A stretch of 64,000 bases of DNA from Roseateles_B sp051857535 (GCF_051857535.1 NZ_JBPZGY010000008.1:154669-218668); one strand, 5' to 3'; counted from the stretch's first letter, positions 33,645 to 43,252 are shown. Notes: a model not told the origin generated them from the sequence alone. Numbers and translations: made by a program.

Positions 33645-34385
33645 ATGCCTGCCCCGCCCCGTCGCCCTGCGAAGAAAGCGTCGCCCCCTTGCCCTGCCGG
33701 CCGCCCACGCGGGGAGCTGCGGGCAGCCCTTGCGGCCATGCTGGACGCACTGGCCCCCGGCCTCGCCCTGGACGAGGCCCACTGGCAGGCCCTGGCGCCG
33801 CTGCTGCGCCTGCAGCACCTGGAGCCGGGGCAGGCGGTCCTGCTGCAGGGGCATCTGCCCCAGGCCTTCTACGCCGTGGCGCAAGGCGAGATCGAGGCGC
33901 GCTTCAGCAGCCTGGACGGCCAGGTATCGGTGCTGGAGTCGGTACGGCCTCCGCGGCTCTTCGGCCTGGCCGGCTTCGTCTGCCGCCAGCCCTCGCGCTA
34001 CGAGGCCGTCGCCCTGAGCCCCAGCGAGCTGCTCGCCATCGGCCCCGCGGCCTACACCTGGCTGATGGACGAGCTGCCCGGCTTTGCCCGTGCCCTGATG
34101 CAGGAATTTGCAGGGCGCTATGCCGGCACCCTGGGGCTGCTGGCGGCCTCGCGCCATGCCACGGCGGCCGAGCGCCTGCTGCTGGGTCTGCAGCAGCTGG
34201 ACCAGCAGCGCGGCGAAGACCTGCCTGGGGAGCCCGGCTGGCGGCGGCTGCAGGCCAGCCAGGTGGAGCTGGCCGCGCTGGCGAACGTCTCTCGCCAGAC
34301 CGTCAACGAATGGCTGGGCCAGTTGGCCGGCCAGGGGCGGCTGCGCCAGGCCTATCGCTGCATCTTCTGGCGACCCAGCGTCTGA
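33645..34385 (+). CDS. Crp/Fnr-family transcriptional regulator
   Basis: The 246-residue protein has a cyclic-nucleotide-binding-type N-terminal domain (LQHLEPGQAVLLQGHLPQAF, VAQGEIEARFSSLDGQVSVL) and a C-terminal winged helix with LQASQVELAALANVSRQTVN as the recognition helix. The first 30 residues are Pro/Lys-rich and look non-structured. There are no cysteine motifs for an iron-sulfur cluster, so it is not an Fnr oxygen sensor. Its target genes and ligand are unknown. It is divergent from the DUF2332 gene. Confidence 0.88.
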   Translation: MPAPPRRPAKKASPPCPAGRPRGELRAALAAMLDALAPGLALDEAHWQALAPLLRLQHLEPGQAVLLQGHLPQAFYAVAQGEIEARFSSLDGQVSVLESVRPPRLFGLAGFVCRQPSRYEAVALSPSELLAIGPAAYTWLMDELPGFARALMQEFAGRYAGTLGLLAASRHATAAERLLLGLQQLDQQRGEDLPGEPGWRRLQASQVELAALANVSRQTVNEWLGQLAGQGRLRQAYRCIFWRPSV

Positions 34386-34421
34386 ACCGGCCCATGCCGG
34401 TCCGCCCCCGACAATGCCGGC

Positions 34422-34832
34422 ATGGAAGCCCTCGACACCGCCTGGCCCGCCCCGCTGACCCTGGTCCTTGCCGATTCCGAGCTGCGACAGGCCTGGCATC
34501 AGGACGGGCAGTGCGGGATCGAGCTGGCCAGCGCCCTGGTGCGGTGGCCTGACAGCCGCCAGCGCCAACCGCAGCAGGGCTGGGTCTGGCCCTTGCGGCT
34601 GCAGTGCTCAGGCGTGCGGGCGTGGCAGTCCCAGGGGCTGATGCCAGGGCGCATCGCCACGGCCGTGCTGCTGCTGGACGATCAGTCGCTGGCCCCTGTC
34701 CTGCCCGCCCGGCACGCGGGCCGGCTGAGCCTGGCGCTGGAGTTGACGCACGGCGGGCAGTTGCGCCTGCAGGCCCGCACCTTGTGCATCAGCCTTGAGG
34801 GCGCGCAGCTGCGCGAGTCCCTGGCCTGCTGA
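34422..34832 (+). CDS. Hypothetical protein
   Basis: This 136-residue cytoplasmic protein begins MEALDTAWPAPLTLVLADSE and has a Trp-rich middle (QGWVWPLRLQCSGVRAW). It is 36 bp downstream of the Crp-type gene and likely cotranscribed. I see no known motif. Its codon use resembles that of neighbouring real genes, which is the main support. Confidence 0.6.
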   Translation: MEALDTAWPAPLTLVLADSELRQAWHQDGQCGIELASALVRWPDSRQRQPQQGWVWPLRLQCSGVRAWQSQGLMPGRIATAVLLLDDQSLAPVLPARHAGRLSLALELTHGGQLRLQARTLCISLEGAQLRESLAC

Positions 34833-34855
34833 GCGAGAACGGCAATGCCGGTGGA

Positions 34856-35347
34856 TCAGTCGCCCAGCGCTGCCTCGATGTCCGCACGCAGCGCCTCGGG
34901 GGTGTCATTGGGCGCGTAGCGGCGCAGCACCCGCCCGTCACGGCCGACCAGGAACTTGGTGAAGTTCCACTTGATGGCCTGGGTGCCCAGCAGGCCTGGC
35001 TTTTCCTTCTTGAGCCACTGCCAGAGTGGGTCGGCCTTGTCGCCGTTGACCGCCACCTTGGCCATCATGGGGAAGCTGACGCCGTAGTTGATCTCGCAGA
35101 AGGACGCGATCTCGTCATTGCTGCCGGGGTCCTGGCCGCCGAACTCGTTGCTGGGGAAGCCGACCACGACCAGGCCGCGGTTGCGGTAGTCCTTCCAGAT
35201 CTGCTCCAGCCCCTTGAACTGGGGCGTGAAGCCGCACTCGCTGGCCGTGTTGACGATGAGCATCACCTTGCCGTGCTCGGACGCCAGCGAGAAGGGCTGG
35301 CCATCTATGGTGGTGGCGTTGAAGTCGTAGATCGTCTGTTGTGCCAT
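34856..35347 (-). CDS. Glutathione peroxidase family protein (Cys type)
   Basis: The 163-residue thioredoxin-fold enzyme reduces peroxides. The catalytic site NTASECGFTPQFKGLE contains Cys38 where animal enzymes use selenocysteine. GFPSNEFGGQDPGSNDEI supplies the Gln and the following WNFTKFLVGRDGRV the Trp/Asn of the tetrad. All residues are present. No signal peptide, so it is cytoplasmic. AAGGAG lies upstream of the ATG at 35347. It is 26 bp downstream of the EamA gene on the same strand. Confidence 0.93.
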   Translation of the reverse strand: MAQQTIYDFNATTIDGQPFSLASEHGKVMLIVNTASECGFTPQFKGLEQIWKDYRNRGLVVVGFPSNEFGGQDPGSNDEIASFCEINYGVSFPMMAKVAVNGDKADPLWQWLKKEKPGLLGTQAIKWNFTKFLVGRDGRVLRRYAPNDTPEALRADIEAALGD

Positions 35348-35373
35348 GGCGCGCTCCTTGGGGAAGCCGGATA

Positions 35374-36234
35374 TTAGCCCTGGCGCCTTTCCAGCGCCGC
35401 CAGCAGGGCCGCCCCGACAATGCACAGCCCGCCGACCGCCGTGCGCGCGCCCAAGGTACCGCCGCCCCAGGCCAGCGAGGAGATCGCCGCGAAGGGCACC
35501 TCGCAAAGCATCACGATGGCGGTGATGTTGGCTGGCAGCCGGGCTGCCCCATATTGCAGCGACAGGTTGGACAGGAAGAACAGCAGGGCCATGCCCGCCA
35601 AGGGCAGCAGCCAGACCGGCGAGGCCAGTGCCGGCCACGGCGCCAGGCCCTGGCTCGCCATCAGCGCCGCCGCCAAGGCCGATACCACCACGCCGCCGCT
35701 GAACATGGCCAGTGCGCGAGCCTCGGGGCTGCGACCGGCTTCGCGACGCAGCATGACGTTGTTCAGCGCAAACGCCATGCCACCCAGCACGCCCAGCCAG
35801 TCCGGGAGGCTGGCAGGCAGGGGCAGGCCGCCCTGCGCCGGCCCGAGTACCGCCGCCGCTCCGCCCAGGGCCAGAACCATGCGCAGCACGGCGAGGCGGG
35901 TCAGGTGCTCGCCCAGGAGCAGCCTCGCCAGCAGCACCGCCCACAGCGGCATCAGGTAGAACAGCAGCACCACTCGCACGACATCGCCCGTAGCGACGCC
36001 CCAGTTGAAGAAGGTGTTGGTGGTACCGGCGGCAAGCATGACCACCCACAGGGAAGGCGTGGCAAGCAGCTCGCGCCAGGCCTGGCGCCGTGCGACCAGG
36101 ATGACCAGCCAGGACAAGGTGTAGAAGCAGACTGTGGCCCACAGCGGGTGGAGCCCCGCGGACTGGAACTGGCGGAAAGGCCACCAGGACAGGCCCCAGA
36201 CCAGGGCGTTGAAGATCAGACCGAGGAATGCCAT
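35374..36234 (-). CDS. EamA/DMT-family transporter
   Basis: The 286-residue inner-membrane protein has ten predicted helices in two EamA repeats, with the entry FNALVWGLSWWPFRQFQ and the second-half motif LPANITAIVMLCEVPFAAIS. Such proteins export amino acids or other small metabolites; the substrate is not known. It is probably cotranscribed with glutathione peroxidase. The region upstream (36235-36551) must hold its promoter. Confidence 0.88.
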   Translation of the reverse strand: MAFLGLIFNALVWGLSWWPFRQFQSAGLHPLWATVCFYTLSWLVILVARRQAWRELLATPSLWVVMLAAGTTNTFFNWGVATGDVVRVVLLFYLMPLWAVLLARLLLGEHLTRLAVLRMVLALGGAAAVLGPAQGGLPLPASLPDWLGVLGGMAFALNNVMLRREAGRSPEARALAMFSGGVVVSALAAALMASQGLAPWPALASPVWLLPLAGMALLFFLSNLSLQYGAARLPANITAIVMLCEVPFAAISSLAWGGGTLGARTAVGGLCIVGAALLAALERRQG

Positions 36235-36551
36235 GCAGCCAGGTGCGCAAGGGGCGCAAGAGCCCGGCGGATGCGAGTGCCGGGAACCGGAACGGGGAAT
36301 GGGGTCAGGTCATGCCCCCCTGGCGCAACGGGGCCGTGCGGACCATGTCACTGCTTACAGGGCATGGGTTGGCTCGCTGCAACAACCCCTTGAAATCCAC
36401 TGGGAAGCCGACACACTGCCGACCCACAATGCCCAGGGTTTATAGCATGGTGTCCAGAGGAAGAACCGTACTCCAATCGGGACGCCGTGCAGCCAGTCTC
36501 CGGGAGGCTGGCCACCCTTCGATGAGCCTCATGAACTAGGGAGAGCCCGAC
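36235..36551. other. Intergenic region between divergent genes
   Basis: This 317-bp stretch separates the minus-strand EamA gene and the plus-strand SGNH hydrolase. GGGGTCAGGTC at 36301-36311 is a partial copy of the dispersed repeat of 10516. GGGTTTATAGCA at 36436-36447 occurs again at 38948-38959 and reads TATAAA on the minus strand, possibly a -10 element. I see no open frame with gene-like codon use. Confidence 0.5.
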
Positions 36552-37466
36552 TTGGACCACTTGGCCTGCTTGACCCCGGCTGATCTGCAAGCGAAACCGG
36601 CACCCGACCTCAGCGGCTACCGCTGGCGACTGCTGGCCCAGGGCGACTCCTGGTTCAGCTTCACCGCCGCGCAGATGAATGCGCATGCCAATCTGCTGGA
36701 GGAGCTGGTGTTCCGCGACAAGGCCTTGGCCGTCAACTGCGCCGGCCAGAGCAATGCGCTGAGCCACATGGTGGACCTGGAGTCCGCACCGGAATTCGTG
36801 CGCCTGCTCAGCGCCGACGACGCCCCCGCCTGGGACGGCATCCTGCTGTCCGTGGGGGGCAACGATCTGGTCAAGGCGGCCCAGACCCCGGCCCATCTGC
36901 CGGACAGCGAGCCCGTGGCCCTGCACCTGCGACTCCTGCGCCGCCAGACCGAATGGGGTCCGCCTTCGGCCGGGGTCGCCCGCTACTTCTCCGAACCTGG
37001 CTGGGCCACCTATGCCGACTACCTCAGCGCCAATCTGCGCCACCTGCTGAGCCTGCGCGACCAGGGCCGCTCGGCAGGCAAGCCGGTCTTCATGCACAGC
37101 TACGCCGTGCCCATGCCTCGCCCTGCTGGCGCTGAAGACGCTTCCGGCCCCTGGCTCTATCCGGCACTGAAGGCCTATGCCATCCCGGCGGCAGACTGGG
37201 CAGCGGTCAGCCGGCTGATGGTCTATCACCTGGCCCAGCTGCTCAAGCGCCTGGCGGCCGACCAGCAGCTCTACCCCGGGCTGCACGTCTTTGATTCCAC
37301 CGCCGTGCCCCTGGCCCTGGCCGCCCCCGGCTCCAGCGGCAACAGCGGAGACTGGTTCAACGAGATCCACCTGAACCACAGCGGCTGCTTCAAGATCGCC
37401 CGGGCCTGGAGCGAGCACATCGAGGGCGTGCTCAACGGGAACACGGGCGGGAAGAAGAAGGCCTGA
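36552..37466 (+). CDS. SGNH/GDSL-type hydrolase
   Basis: The 304-residue protein holds the SGNH catalytic blocks: LAQGDSWFSFTA (block I with nucleophile Ser), LSVGGNDLVKA (block III Asn) and FNEIHLNHSG (block V His). It is probably an esterase acting on acyl or acetyl esters; no signal peptide is seen. The frame opens with a TTG codon preceded by AGGGAGAG; no usable ATG lies nearby, so TTG initiation is likely. It ends before a strong hairpin shared with the convergent lplT. Confidence 0.82.
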   Translation: MDHLACLTPADLQAKPAPDLSGYRWRLLAQGDSWFSFTAAQMNAHANLLEELVFRDKALAVNCAGQSNALSHMVDLESAPEFVRLLSADDAPAWDGILLSVGGNDLVKAAQTPAHLPDSEPVALHLRLLRRQTEWGPPSAGVARYFSEPGWATYADYLSANLRHLLSLRDQGRSAGKPVFMHSYAVPMPRPAGAEDASGPWLYPALKAYAIPAADWAAVSRLMVYHLAQLLKRLAADQQLYPGLHVFDSTAVPLALAAPGSSGNSGDWFNEIHLNHSGCFKIARAWSEHIEGVLNGNTGGKKKA

Positions 37467-37507
37467 AGGGCTGAGCGCCGTACGCCGGGCACGGCCCGGC
37501 TTCAATG

Positions 37508-37534
37508 AAAAAGGGGCGCCACACGGCGCCCCTT
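37508..37534. terminator. Bidirectional terminator between SGNH hydrolase and lplT
   Basis: A perfect 8-bp stem GGGGCGCC-ACAC-GGCGCCCC (37513-37532) has five A residues on its left side, which become TTTTT for lplT transcripts on the minus strand. On the plus strand it is followed by TTGCTGTTT. It should end both convergent transcripts. Confidence 0.9.
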
Positions 37535-37567
37535 GCTGTTTCGTGTGCCGGCCCTGGTGATCCGGGC

Positions 37568-38845
37568 TCAGTGCTTGTCGCTGCGGGCAATGGCCAGCAG
37601 GCGCTGCACTTCCTCGGCATGCTGGACACAGTTGTTGCGGTGCCAGCGCTGGATCAGCCACATGGTGCCGGCCACGACCAGGCCGAAGATGGTGATGGCG
37701 CCGAAGGCCGACATGCCCAGACGGGTCATGCCCGTGTACAGCGCCCCCAGGCCCAGGATGCAGGCCTGTTCGTTGAAGTTCTGCACGGCGATGGAGCGGC
37801 CGGCGCCCATGAGGTTGTGGCCCCGGTGTTGCAGCAGGGCGTTCATGGGAACGACCAGGTAGCCGCCAATGCCGCCCAGCAGAATCAGGAAGGGAGCCGC
37901 TATCCACACGTTGTGGATGACATTCATGAAGATCACCAGCAGGCCCATGGCGATGCCCAGCGGCACCACGGCCGTTGCCCGCTCCAGGCGCATGACCATG
38001 GAGGCCAGCACCGCGCCCACGGCCGTTCCGATGGCCACCACGCCGACCAGGGTCGACGCCTGGGTGGTGCCATAGCCCAGAGCCGCCGCCGCCCACGCCA
38101 GCACGATGTAGCGCAGATTGCCGGAGACGCCCCAGAACAGGGTGGTGGTGGCCAGGGAGATCTGGCCCAGCTTGTCCTGCCAGAGCCGCGAGTTGCAGTT
38201 CGCAAAGTCGCGCACCAGGTAGAGCATGTCGCGGCCCATGGGCTGCAAGGCCGTTTCCGTGCGTGGGATGCGCAGGTTGAATACGGCAGCCAGGGCGTAG
38301 AGGCTCACCAGCGAAGCGATGGCAGCCTCGGCCGCGGTGTCGATGCCAGTGTCGATCAAGGGCAGGTCCATCGCCAGCAGGTGCGGGGCGATGTGCTGCC
38401 CGACGAGTTGGCCGCCCAGCAGCACGCCCATGATGATGGAGGTGATGGTCAGCCCCTCGATCCAGCCGTTGGCCTTGACCAGCTGGGACGGCGGCAGCAG
38501 CTCCGTCAAGATGCCGTACTTGGCTGGCGAATAGGCGGCCGCACCAAGGCCAACCACCGCGTAGGCCAACAAGGGGTGAAGGCCCGTCAGCATCAGCAGG
38601 CATCCCACGACCTTGATGCTGTTCGAGATGAACATCACCCGGCCCTTGGGCACGGCGTCGGCAAAGGCACCCACGAAGGGCGCCAGGACCACGTAGAACA
38701 GAGCGAACATGGGCACCAGGGCAGCACGCTGCCATTCCGGGGACCCGCCGCTGCGCAGCAACTCCACGGCAGCGACGAACAGCGCGTTGTCAGCCAGCGA
38801 GCTGAAGAACTGCGCCGCCATGATGGTGTAGAAGCCTTTTTTCAT
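37568..38845 (-). CDS. lplT: Lysophospholipid transporter LplT
   Basis: The 425-residue major-facilitator protein moves lysophospholipids from the outer to the inner leaflet of the inner membrane for re-acylation. It begins MKKGFYTIMAAQFFSSLADN, a highly conserved LplT start, and has twelve hydrophobic segments, including YSPAKYGILTELLPP and FISNSIKVVGCLLMLTG. No acyltransferase partner (aas) is fused or adjacent. It is divergent from alr, as in other betaproteobacteria. Confidence 0.93.
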   Translation of the reverse strand: MKKGFYTIMAAQFFSSLADNALFVAAVELLRSGGSPEWQRAALVPMFALFYVVLAPFVGAFADAVPKGRVMFISNSIKVVGCLLMLTGLHPLLAYAVVGLGAAAYSPAKYGILTELLPPSQLVKANGWIEGLTITSIIMGVLLGGQLVGQHIAPHLLAMDLPLIDTGIDTAAEAAIASLVSLYALAAVFNLRIPRTETALQPMGRDMLYLVRDFANCNSRLWQDKLGQISLATTTLFWGVSGNLRYIVLAWAAAALGYGTTQASTLVGVVAIGTAVGAVLASMVMRLERATAVVPLGIAMGLLVIFMNVIHNVWIAAPFLILLGGIGGYLVVPMNALLQHRGHNLMGAGRSIAVQNFNEQACILGLGALYTGMTRLGMSAFGAITIFGLVVAGTMWLIQRWHRNNCVQHAEEVQRLLAIARSDKH

Positions 38846-39124
38846 GGACCCGAGCTTGTGAATGCCTGTCTTTTCGAAGCAAAGGAGAGAAAGCCGTGCC
38901 CCCGTAAACGCCTCACAAAACTTCACAAGCGGGCCATGCTGCGGCGGGTTTATAGCACGCACACCTGTGCATGCCATGACGTCAGGGGCCTGCGGCTGCA
39001 ATCCTTCGCAGGCGCAGGGTGCTGCCACCGGGCATGGCGCTGGCCGGCCTGCCTGCTCAGCAGATGGCCTTGCAGCCGCTGCGCCTAGGGCAAACCCTCG
39101 GGCTTTGCTGCCACAATGGCGAGC

Positions 39125-40243
39125 ATGCCGCGCCCCATTCAAGCCCTCATCCATCCGTCCCACCTGGCCCACAACCTGGCCCGTGCCCGCGCCTGCACCC
39201 CTGATGCCCAGATCTGGGCAGTGGTGAAGGCCAATGCCTACGGTCACGGCGTGGCCAATGTCTTCGAGGCCTTCCGGGCCGCCGACGGCTTCGCTCTGCT
39301 GGATCTGGACGAGGCGCAGCAACTGCGCGAGCTGGGCTGGCGTGGCCCCATCCTGCTGCTGGAGGGCTGCTTCGAGGCGCGCGACCTGGAGCTGTGCTCG
39401 CGGCTGAAGCTCTGGCACACCGTGCACTGCGAGCAGCAGATCGACTGGCTGGCCATGCACAAGACGCACGAACCCCACCGCGTCTTCCTCAAGATGAACA
39501 GCGGCATGAACCGCCTGGGCTTCACGCCGCAGGCCTTCCGCGCCGCCTGGACCCGGCTCAATGCCCTGCCCCAGGTCGACGAGATCTCCCTGATGACGCA
39601 CTTTTCCGACGCCGATGCCCAGCGCTTTGGCGAGGACGGCATCGCCCACCAGAGGGCAGTCTGGGCCGAAGCCACCCATGACCTGCCGGGCGAGCGCTCG
39701 CTCTCCAACAGTGCCGCGACCCTGCGCTACAACCAGCAGCCCGACGTGCGCGCCGACTGGGTGCGCGCCGGCATCATGAGCTATGGCGGCGTGCCGGACT
39801 ACCCCGAGCACGACATGGCGTACTGGGACCTGCTGCCTGGCATGAGCCTGCGCGCCAAGGTGATCGCCGTGCAGCATCTCCAGCCCGGCGATTCCGTGGG
39901 CTATGGCAGCACCTTCGTGGCCGACCGCCCCATGCGCATCGGCACCGTGGCCTGCGGCTACGCGGACGGCTACCCCCGCCACGCCGGCAGCGGCACGCCG
40001 GTGCTGGTGGACGGGCAGCCCAGCCGAACCGTCGGTCGCGTGTCCATGGACATGCTGGCAGTCGACCTCAGCGAGCTGCCCAGCGCCGGCTTCGGCTCCG
40101 AGGTGACGCTGTGGGGACAGAGCAGCAAGGGCAGCGTGCTGTCCATCGACGAAGTGGCCCGCGCCGCCGGCACCATCGGCTACGAGCTGATGTGCGCCGT
40201 CACGAGGCGCGTGCCGGTGCAGGTGGAGCCGCTGAAGGCCTGA
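39125..40243 (+). CDS. alr: Alanine racemase
   Basis: The 372-residue PLP enzyme interconverts L- and D-alanine for peptidoglycan synthesis. WAVVKANAYGHG contains the PLP-binding Lys35, MNSGMNRLGF is the central motif, and AGIMSYGGVPD supplies the catalytic Tyr of the other subunit's active site. Its start at 39125 is preceded by a short AT-poor leader; the start three codons earlier is also possible. In related bacteria alr is followed directly by radA, whereas here five genes lie between. Confidence 0.95.
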   Translation: MPRPIQALIHPSHLAHNLARARACTPDAQIWAVVKANAYGHGVANVFEAFRAADGFALLDLDEAQQLRELGWRGPILLLEGCFEARDLELCSRLKLWHTVHCEQQIDWLAMHKTHEPHRVFLKMNSGMNRLGFTPQAFRAAWTRLNALPQVDEISLMTHFSDADAQRFGEDGIAHQRAVWAEATHDLPGERSLSNSAATLRYNQQPDVRADWVRAGIMSYGGVPDYPEHDMAYWDLLPGMSLRAKVIAVQHLQPGDSVGYGSTFVADRPMRIGTVACGYADGYPRHAGSGTPVLVDGQPSRTVGRVSMDMLAVDLSELPSAGFGSEVTLWGQSSKGSVLSIDEVARAAGTIGYELMCAVTRRVPVQVEPLKA

Positions 40244-40598
40244 GTCTGGGGCGGCATCACCCAAGGCTGGTAGCTGCCTGAAGGCGCTGATTGACGCCTG
40301 AATCTGCCGCGGGGCCTGCCCTGAACCTGGCACCGTCCCATCTGACCGGCGACGCCGTGTCGCCGACCTTCGACCGCACGCAGCGCCACACCGCCCCCGC
40401 TCAATCAAGTGCACGCAGTCCTGCAGCCCCGTGCAGCCTTGCTGCCGGGGCCTGTTCCGTCGAGGACTTCGTCCCTGTCGGCTGCACCTGCAGTCCAGGG
40501 CTTGCGGATTGCAGACCGTCCAAGACGGCTTGGCGCGGCGCACGGAGCGTTTAGGCTAATGCCTGAGAACACGGGGTTCTCGATCACAAGGAGCACAC
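40244..40598. other. Intergenic region with candidate promoter
   Basis: No gene is supported in these 355 bp. TTGGCG (40530-40535) and TAGGCT (40552-40557), separated by 16 bases, may form a promoter for the PspC-type gene 41 bases further on. The rest is ordinary GC-rich sequence. Confidence 0.45.
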
Positions 40599-40937
40599 AT
40601 GAGCAGCATGAGCAGTGAGCTGGAACGCCTGGCGGAACTGCATCGCCAGGGCCAGCTGAGCGACGAGGAGTTCGCACGCGCCAAGGCCCGCATCCTGCAG
40701 GGCGAGGCCAACGCCGCTCCCCCACCGGGCGGTGCCCCCTTCGGCAGCCAGGCTTCCGGGCAGGTCCTGCGCCGCAGCCTCAACGACCGCTGGCTGGGCG
40801 GCGTCTGTGGCGGCCTGGGGCGCATGACGAATGTGGAGTCCTGGATCTGGCGCCTGCTTTTCGTGCTGACCAGTCTCTGTGTCGGCGGGGGCCTGCTGGT
40901 CTACCTGCTGCTGTGGATCTTCGTGCCGGAAGAATGA
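40599..40937 (+). CDS. SHOCT and PspC-domain membrane protein
   Basis: The 112-residue protein has an N-terminal SHOCT-like helix pair (ERLAELHRQGQLSDEEFARAK) and a C-terminal PspC domain: RSLNDRWLGGVCGGLGRMTN, then one membrane segment VGGGLLVYLLLWIFVPE. PspC proteins sense envelope stress and control the phage-shock response, but no pspA or pspF is nearby. The start has AAGGAG upstream. The histidine-kinase gene begins 89 bp downstream, so the two may form an envelope-stress pair. Confidence 0.88.
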   Translation: MSSMSSELERLAELHRQGQLSDEEFARAKARILQGEANAAPPPGGAPFGSQASGQVLRRSLNDRWLGGVCGGLGRMTNVESWIWRLLFVLTSLCVGGGLLVYLLLWIFVPEE

Positions 40938-41026
40938 GGATTGACTTGCCGGGATGATAAAGATTCCCCCTCGGGGTAGCATGGTCATGCACTGGCCCGC
41001 TGCGGCCGGCACAACCCCGGGGGTCC

Positions 41027-43252
41027 ATGAAGCGGCTCGTCCATGCCTTCCAGAGGCAGTCACTGTCCCGGCAGCTGGTCCTGCAGCTGAGCCTGCTGGT
41101 GACGGTCATGCTGACCGTGCTCACCGGTCTGGCCTATGTCGTGATCGGGCAGGCGGCCCTGCAAGTCGTACCGCCGGTGATGCGGCGCACAGTGGCGCTG
41201 CACGCGGCGCAGCAGGGTCAGGTCTTTCTCCAGGCCGAAGCCAGCGTCCAGCGCCTCTCCCGGGAATGGCTGCGGCGCATTGACGAACCTGCCGACGCCG
41301 ACATCGACCGACGCTGGGCCCAGCTCTTCGAGCGGCAGGCCGACGGCGTCTGGCGCCTGCAGCAGCGTTGGATAGACACCGAGCGAGCGCCCACCTTCTA
41401 TCTGCAGCATGGGACTCAGGGGCCCGATGCCTCCACGCGGCGGCGTGCCGTCGTCAGCCATCAGCTGCTGGCGGAACAGGGGCCGGCTCTGGTGCCGCCC
41501 TTCTTCTCCGTCTACACCGACTTCGTCGAGAAGGGTTTGATGGTCTTTTCGCGTGGCGTGGACTGGGGCCGTAGCGCAACGCCCGCCACCGACAACTTCA
41601 GCTACCCGACCATGACCGGATCGGACCCCGCCCGCAATCCGCAACGGCAGCGCTTCTGGACGCCGGTCTACTTCGACAGCGAGGCTCACGCCTGGATGGT
41701 CTCGGTGATCCAGCCCCTGGACTGGCGAGGGCGCTGGGTCGGCACCGTGGGCCACGACATCACCATTGACGCCCTGCTGCGGCAGATCATCGACGCCGAG
41801 GCGCCCATGGGGTCGACCGCCATGATCCTCAGCGGCGACGGGCAGTTGATCGCCCACCCAGAGCTGCATGAGCGCATCGCGCAGGCCCAGGGACAGCTGG
41901 CCCTGAAGGACCTCAAGGATCCTGTCCTGGACCAGGTGCATGGGCTGCTTTCGCGACAGGCCAACAGCCCGGAGGCCAGGGACGGCATGACGGCCGACGG
42001 GCGCTACCTGGTGGCCTGGAGCCGCATGCCCGGGCCGGACTGGTGGTCGGTGCGCATCATCCCCCGCGACAGCATCGACCAAGTCCTGCGCACCGTGGTC
42101 CGCTGGATGCTGGGCGTGGGCGCACTGGGCCTGCTCCTGACCTTGCTGCTCCTGCGGGGCGTGGTCCGGCGCCGGCTCTACCAGCCGCTGGAGACGCTCA
42201 GCCAGGCCATAGAAACCCAGGGCCTGCGAGTGCGCGGCGGCGAGGAGCCCAGCGCCCTGCCCGCTGCTGCCTCGCCGGACCTGAACCGCCTGACACAGGC
42301 CTTCGACACCCTGGCTGCCGGGCTGGCGGCCCATCGGAGGGAGGAGCGCAGCGTCCGCAGTGCCCTGGAGCACGAGGTGCAGGAGCGCCGGCAGGCGGAG
42401 GAATCCGTGCGCTTGCTCAACCTGTCGCTGGAAGCCCGGGTGCAGGAGCGCGGGCGCCAGCTGCAGCAGGCCCACGAGGAACTGGTGCAGCGCGAGACCC
42501 TGGCCAGCCTGGGCTCGCTGGTGGCAGGTGTATCGCACGAGCTCAACACACCCATCGGCAATGCCTTGATGGGGGCTGACACCGCTGCCGAGACCCTGCG
42601 CAGCGTGCGCCGGATGCTGGCCGGACCGGCCGTGCGCCGCGGCGAGATGCAGCGCCAGCTGCAGCTCGCCGAGGACAGCCTGCACCTAACCCTGGGCAAT
42701 CTGCAGCGCAGCGCGGGCCTGGTGCGCGACTTCAAGCAGGTCGCCATTGACCGCGCCAGCCTCCAGCGCCGCCCCTTCCGCCTGCGCCAGGTCTGCGAGG
42801 AGGTGGTCCACCTGCTGCACCACACGCTCAAGGGCCAGCAGCACGAAGTGCTGATCGAGCTGCCGGAGGCCCTGAGCCTGGACAGCTACCCAGGCCCCTT
42901 TGGCCAGGTCCTGACCAACCTGGTGCAGAACGCCGTGATCCATGCTTTCGGCGAGCGCCAGGGCGGGCTGATACGCATCGAGCTGCTCGCACAGGACGAG
43001 GACCGCGTCCATCTCGCCGTCAGCGACAACGGGCGCGGCATTGCGCCCGAGCATCTGGATCAGGTCTTCAAGCCCTTCTTCACCACGCGCCTGGGCCAGG
43101 GCGGCAGCGGCCTGGGCCTGCACCTGGTCTACACCATCGTCTGTGATGTGCTGGGCGGACACATCGAGCTCAGCAGCCGCCTGGGCGACGGCACACGTTT
43201 CGTGTTGACGCTGCCGCGCGTGGCGCCCACCGGCCCCCAGCACAAGGCCTGA
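41027..43252 (+). CDS. Membrane sensor histidine kinase, orphan
   Basis: The 741-residue protein has two membrane segments (about 20-42 and 360-378) around a large extracytoplasmic Cache-type domain (ends in YLVAWSRMPGPDWWSVRIIP). HAMP (380-435) and a coiled-coil follow. The H box AGVSHELNTPIGNAL contains phosphoryl-accepting His504. The ATPase domain has NLVQNAVIHAFG, DNGRGIAPEHLDQVF and GGSGLGLHLVYT. It senses an unknown small molecule. No response-regulator gene is adjacent, so it probably works with a regulator encoded elsewhere. Confidence 0.93.
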   Translation: MKRLVHAFQRQSLSRQLVLQLSLLVTVMLTVLTGLAYVVIGQAALQVVPPVMRRTVALHAAQQGQVFLQAEASVQRLSREWLRRIDEPADADIDRRWAQLFERQADGVWRLQQRWIDTERAPTFYLQHGTQGPDASTRRRAVVSHQLLAEQGPALVPPFFSVYTDFVEKGLMVFSRGVDWGRSATPATDNFSYPTMTGSDPARNPQRQRFWTPVYFDSEAHAWMVSVIQPLDWRGRWVGTVGHDITIDALLRQIIDAEAPMGSTAMILSGDGQLIAHPELHERIAQAQGQLALKDLKDPVLDQVHGLLSRQANSPEARDGMTADGRYLVAWSRMPGPDWWSVRIIPRDSIDQVLRTVVRWMLGVGALGLLLTLLLLRGVVRRRLYQPLETLSQAIETQGLRVRGGEEPSALPAAASPDLNRLTQAFDTLAAGLAAHRREERSVRSALEHEVQERRQAEESVRLLNLSLEARVQERGRQLQQAHEELVQRETLASLGSLVAGVSHELNTPIGNALMGADTAAETLRSVRRMLAGPAVRRGEMQRQLQLAEDSLHLTLGNLQRSAGLVRDFKQVAIDRASLQRRPFRLRQVCEEVVHLLHHTLKGQQHEVLIELPEALSLDSYPGPFGQVLTNLVQNAVIHAFGERQGGLIRIELLAQDEDRVHLAVSDNGRGIAPEHLDQVFKPFFTTRLGQGGSGLGLHLVYTIVCDVLGGHIELSSRLGDGTRFVLTLPRVAPTGPQHKA

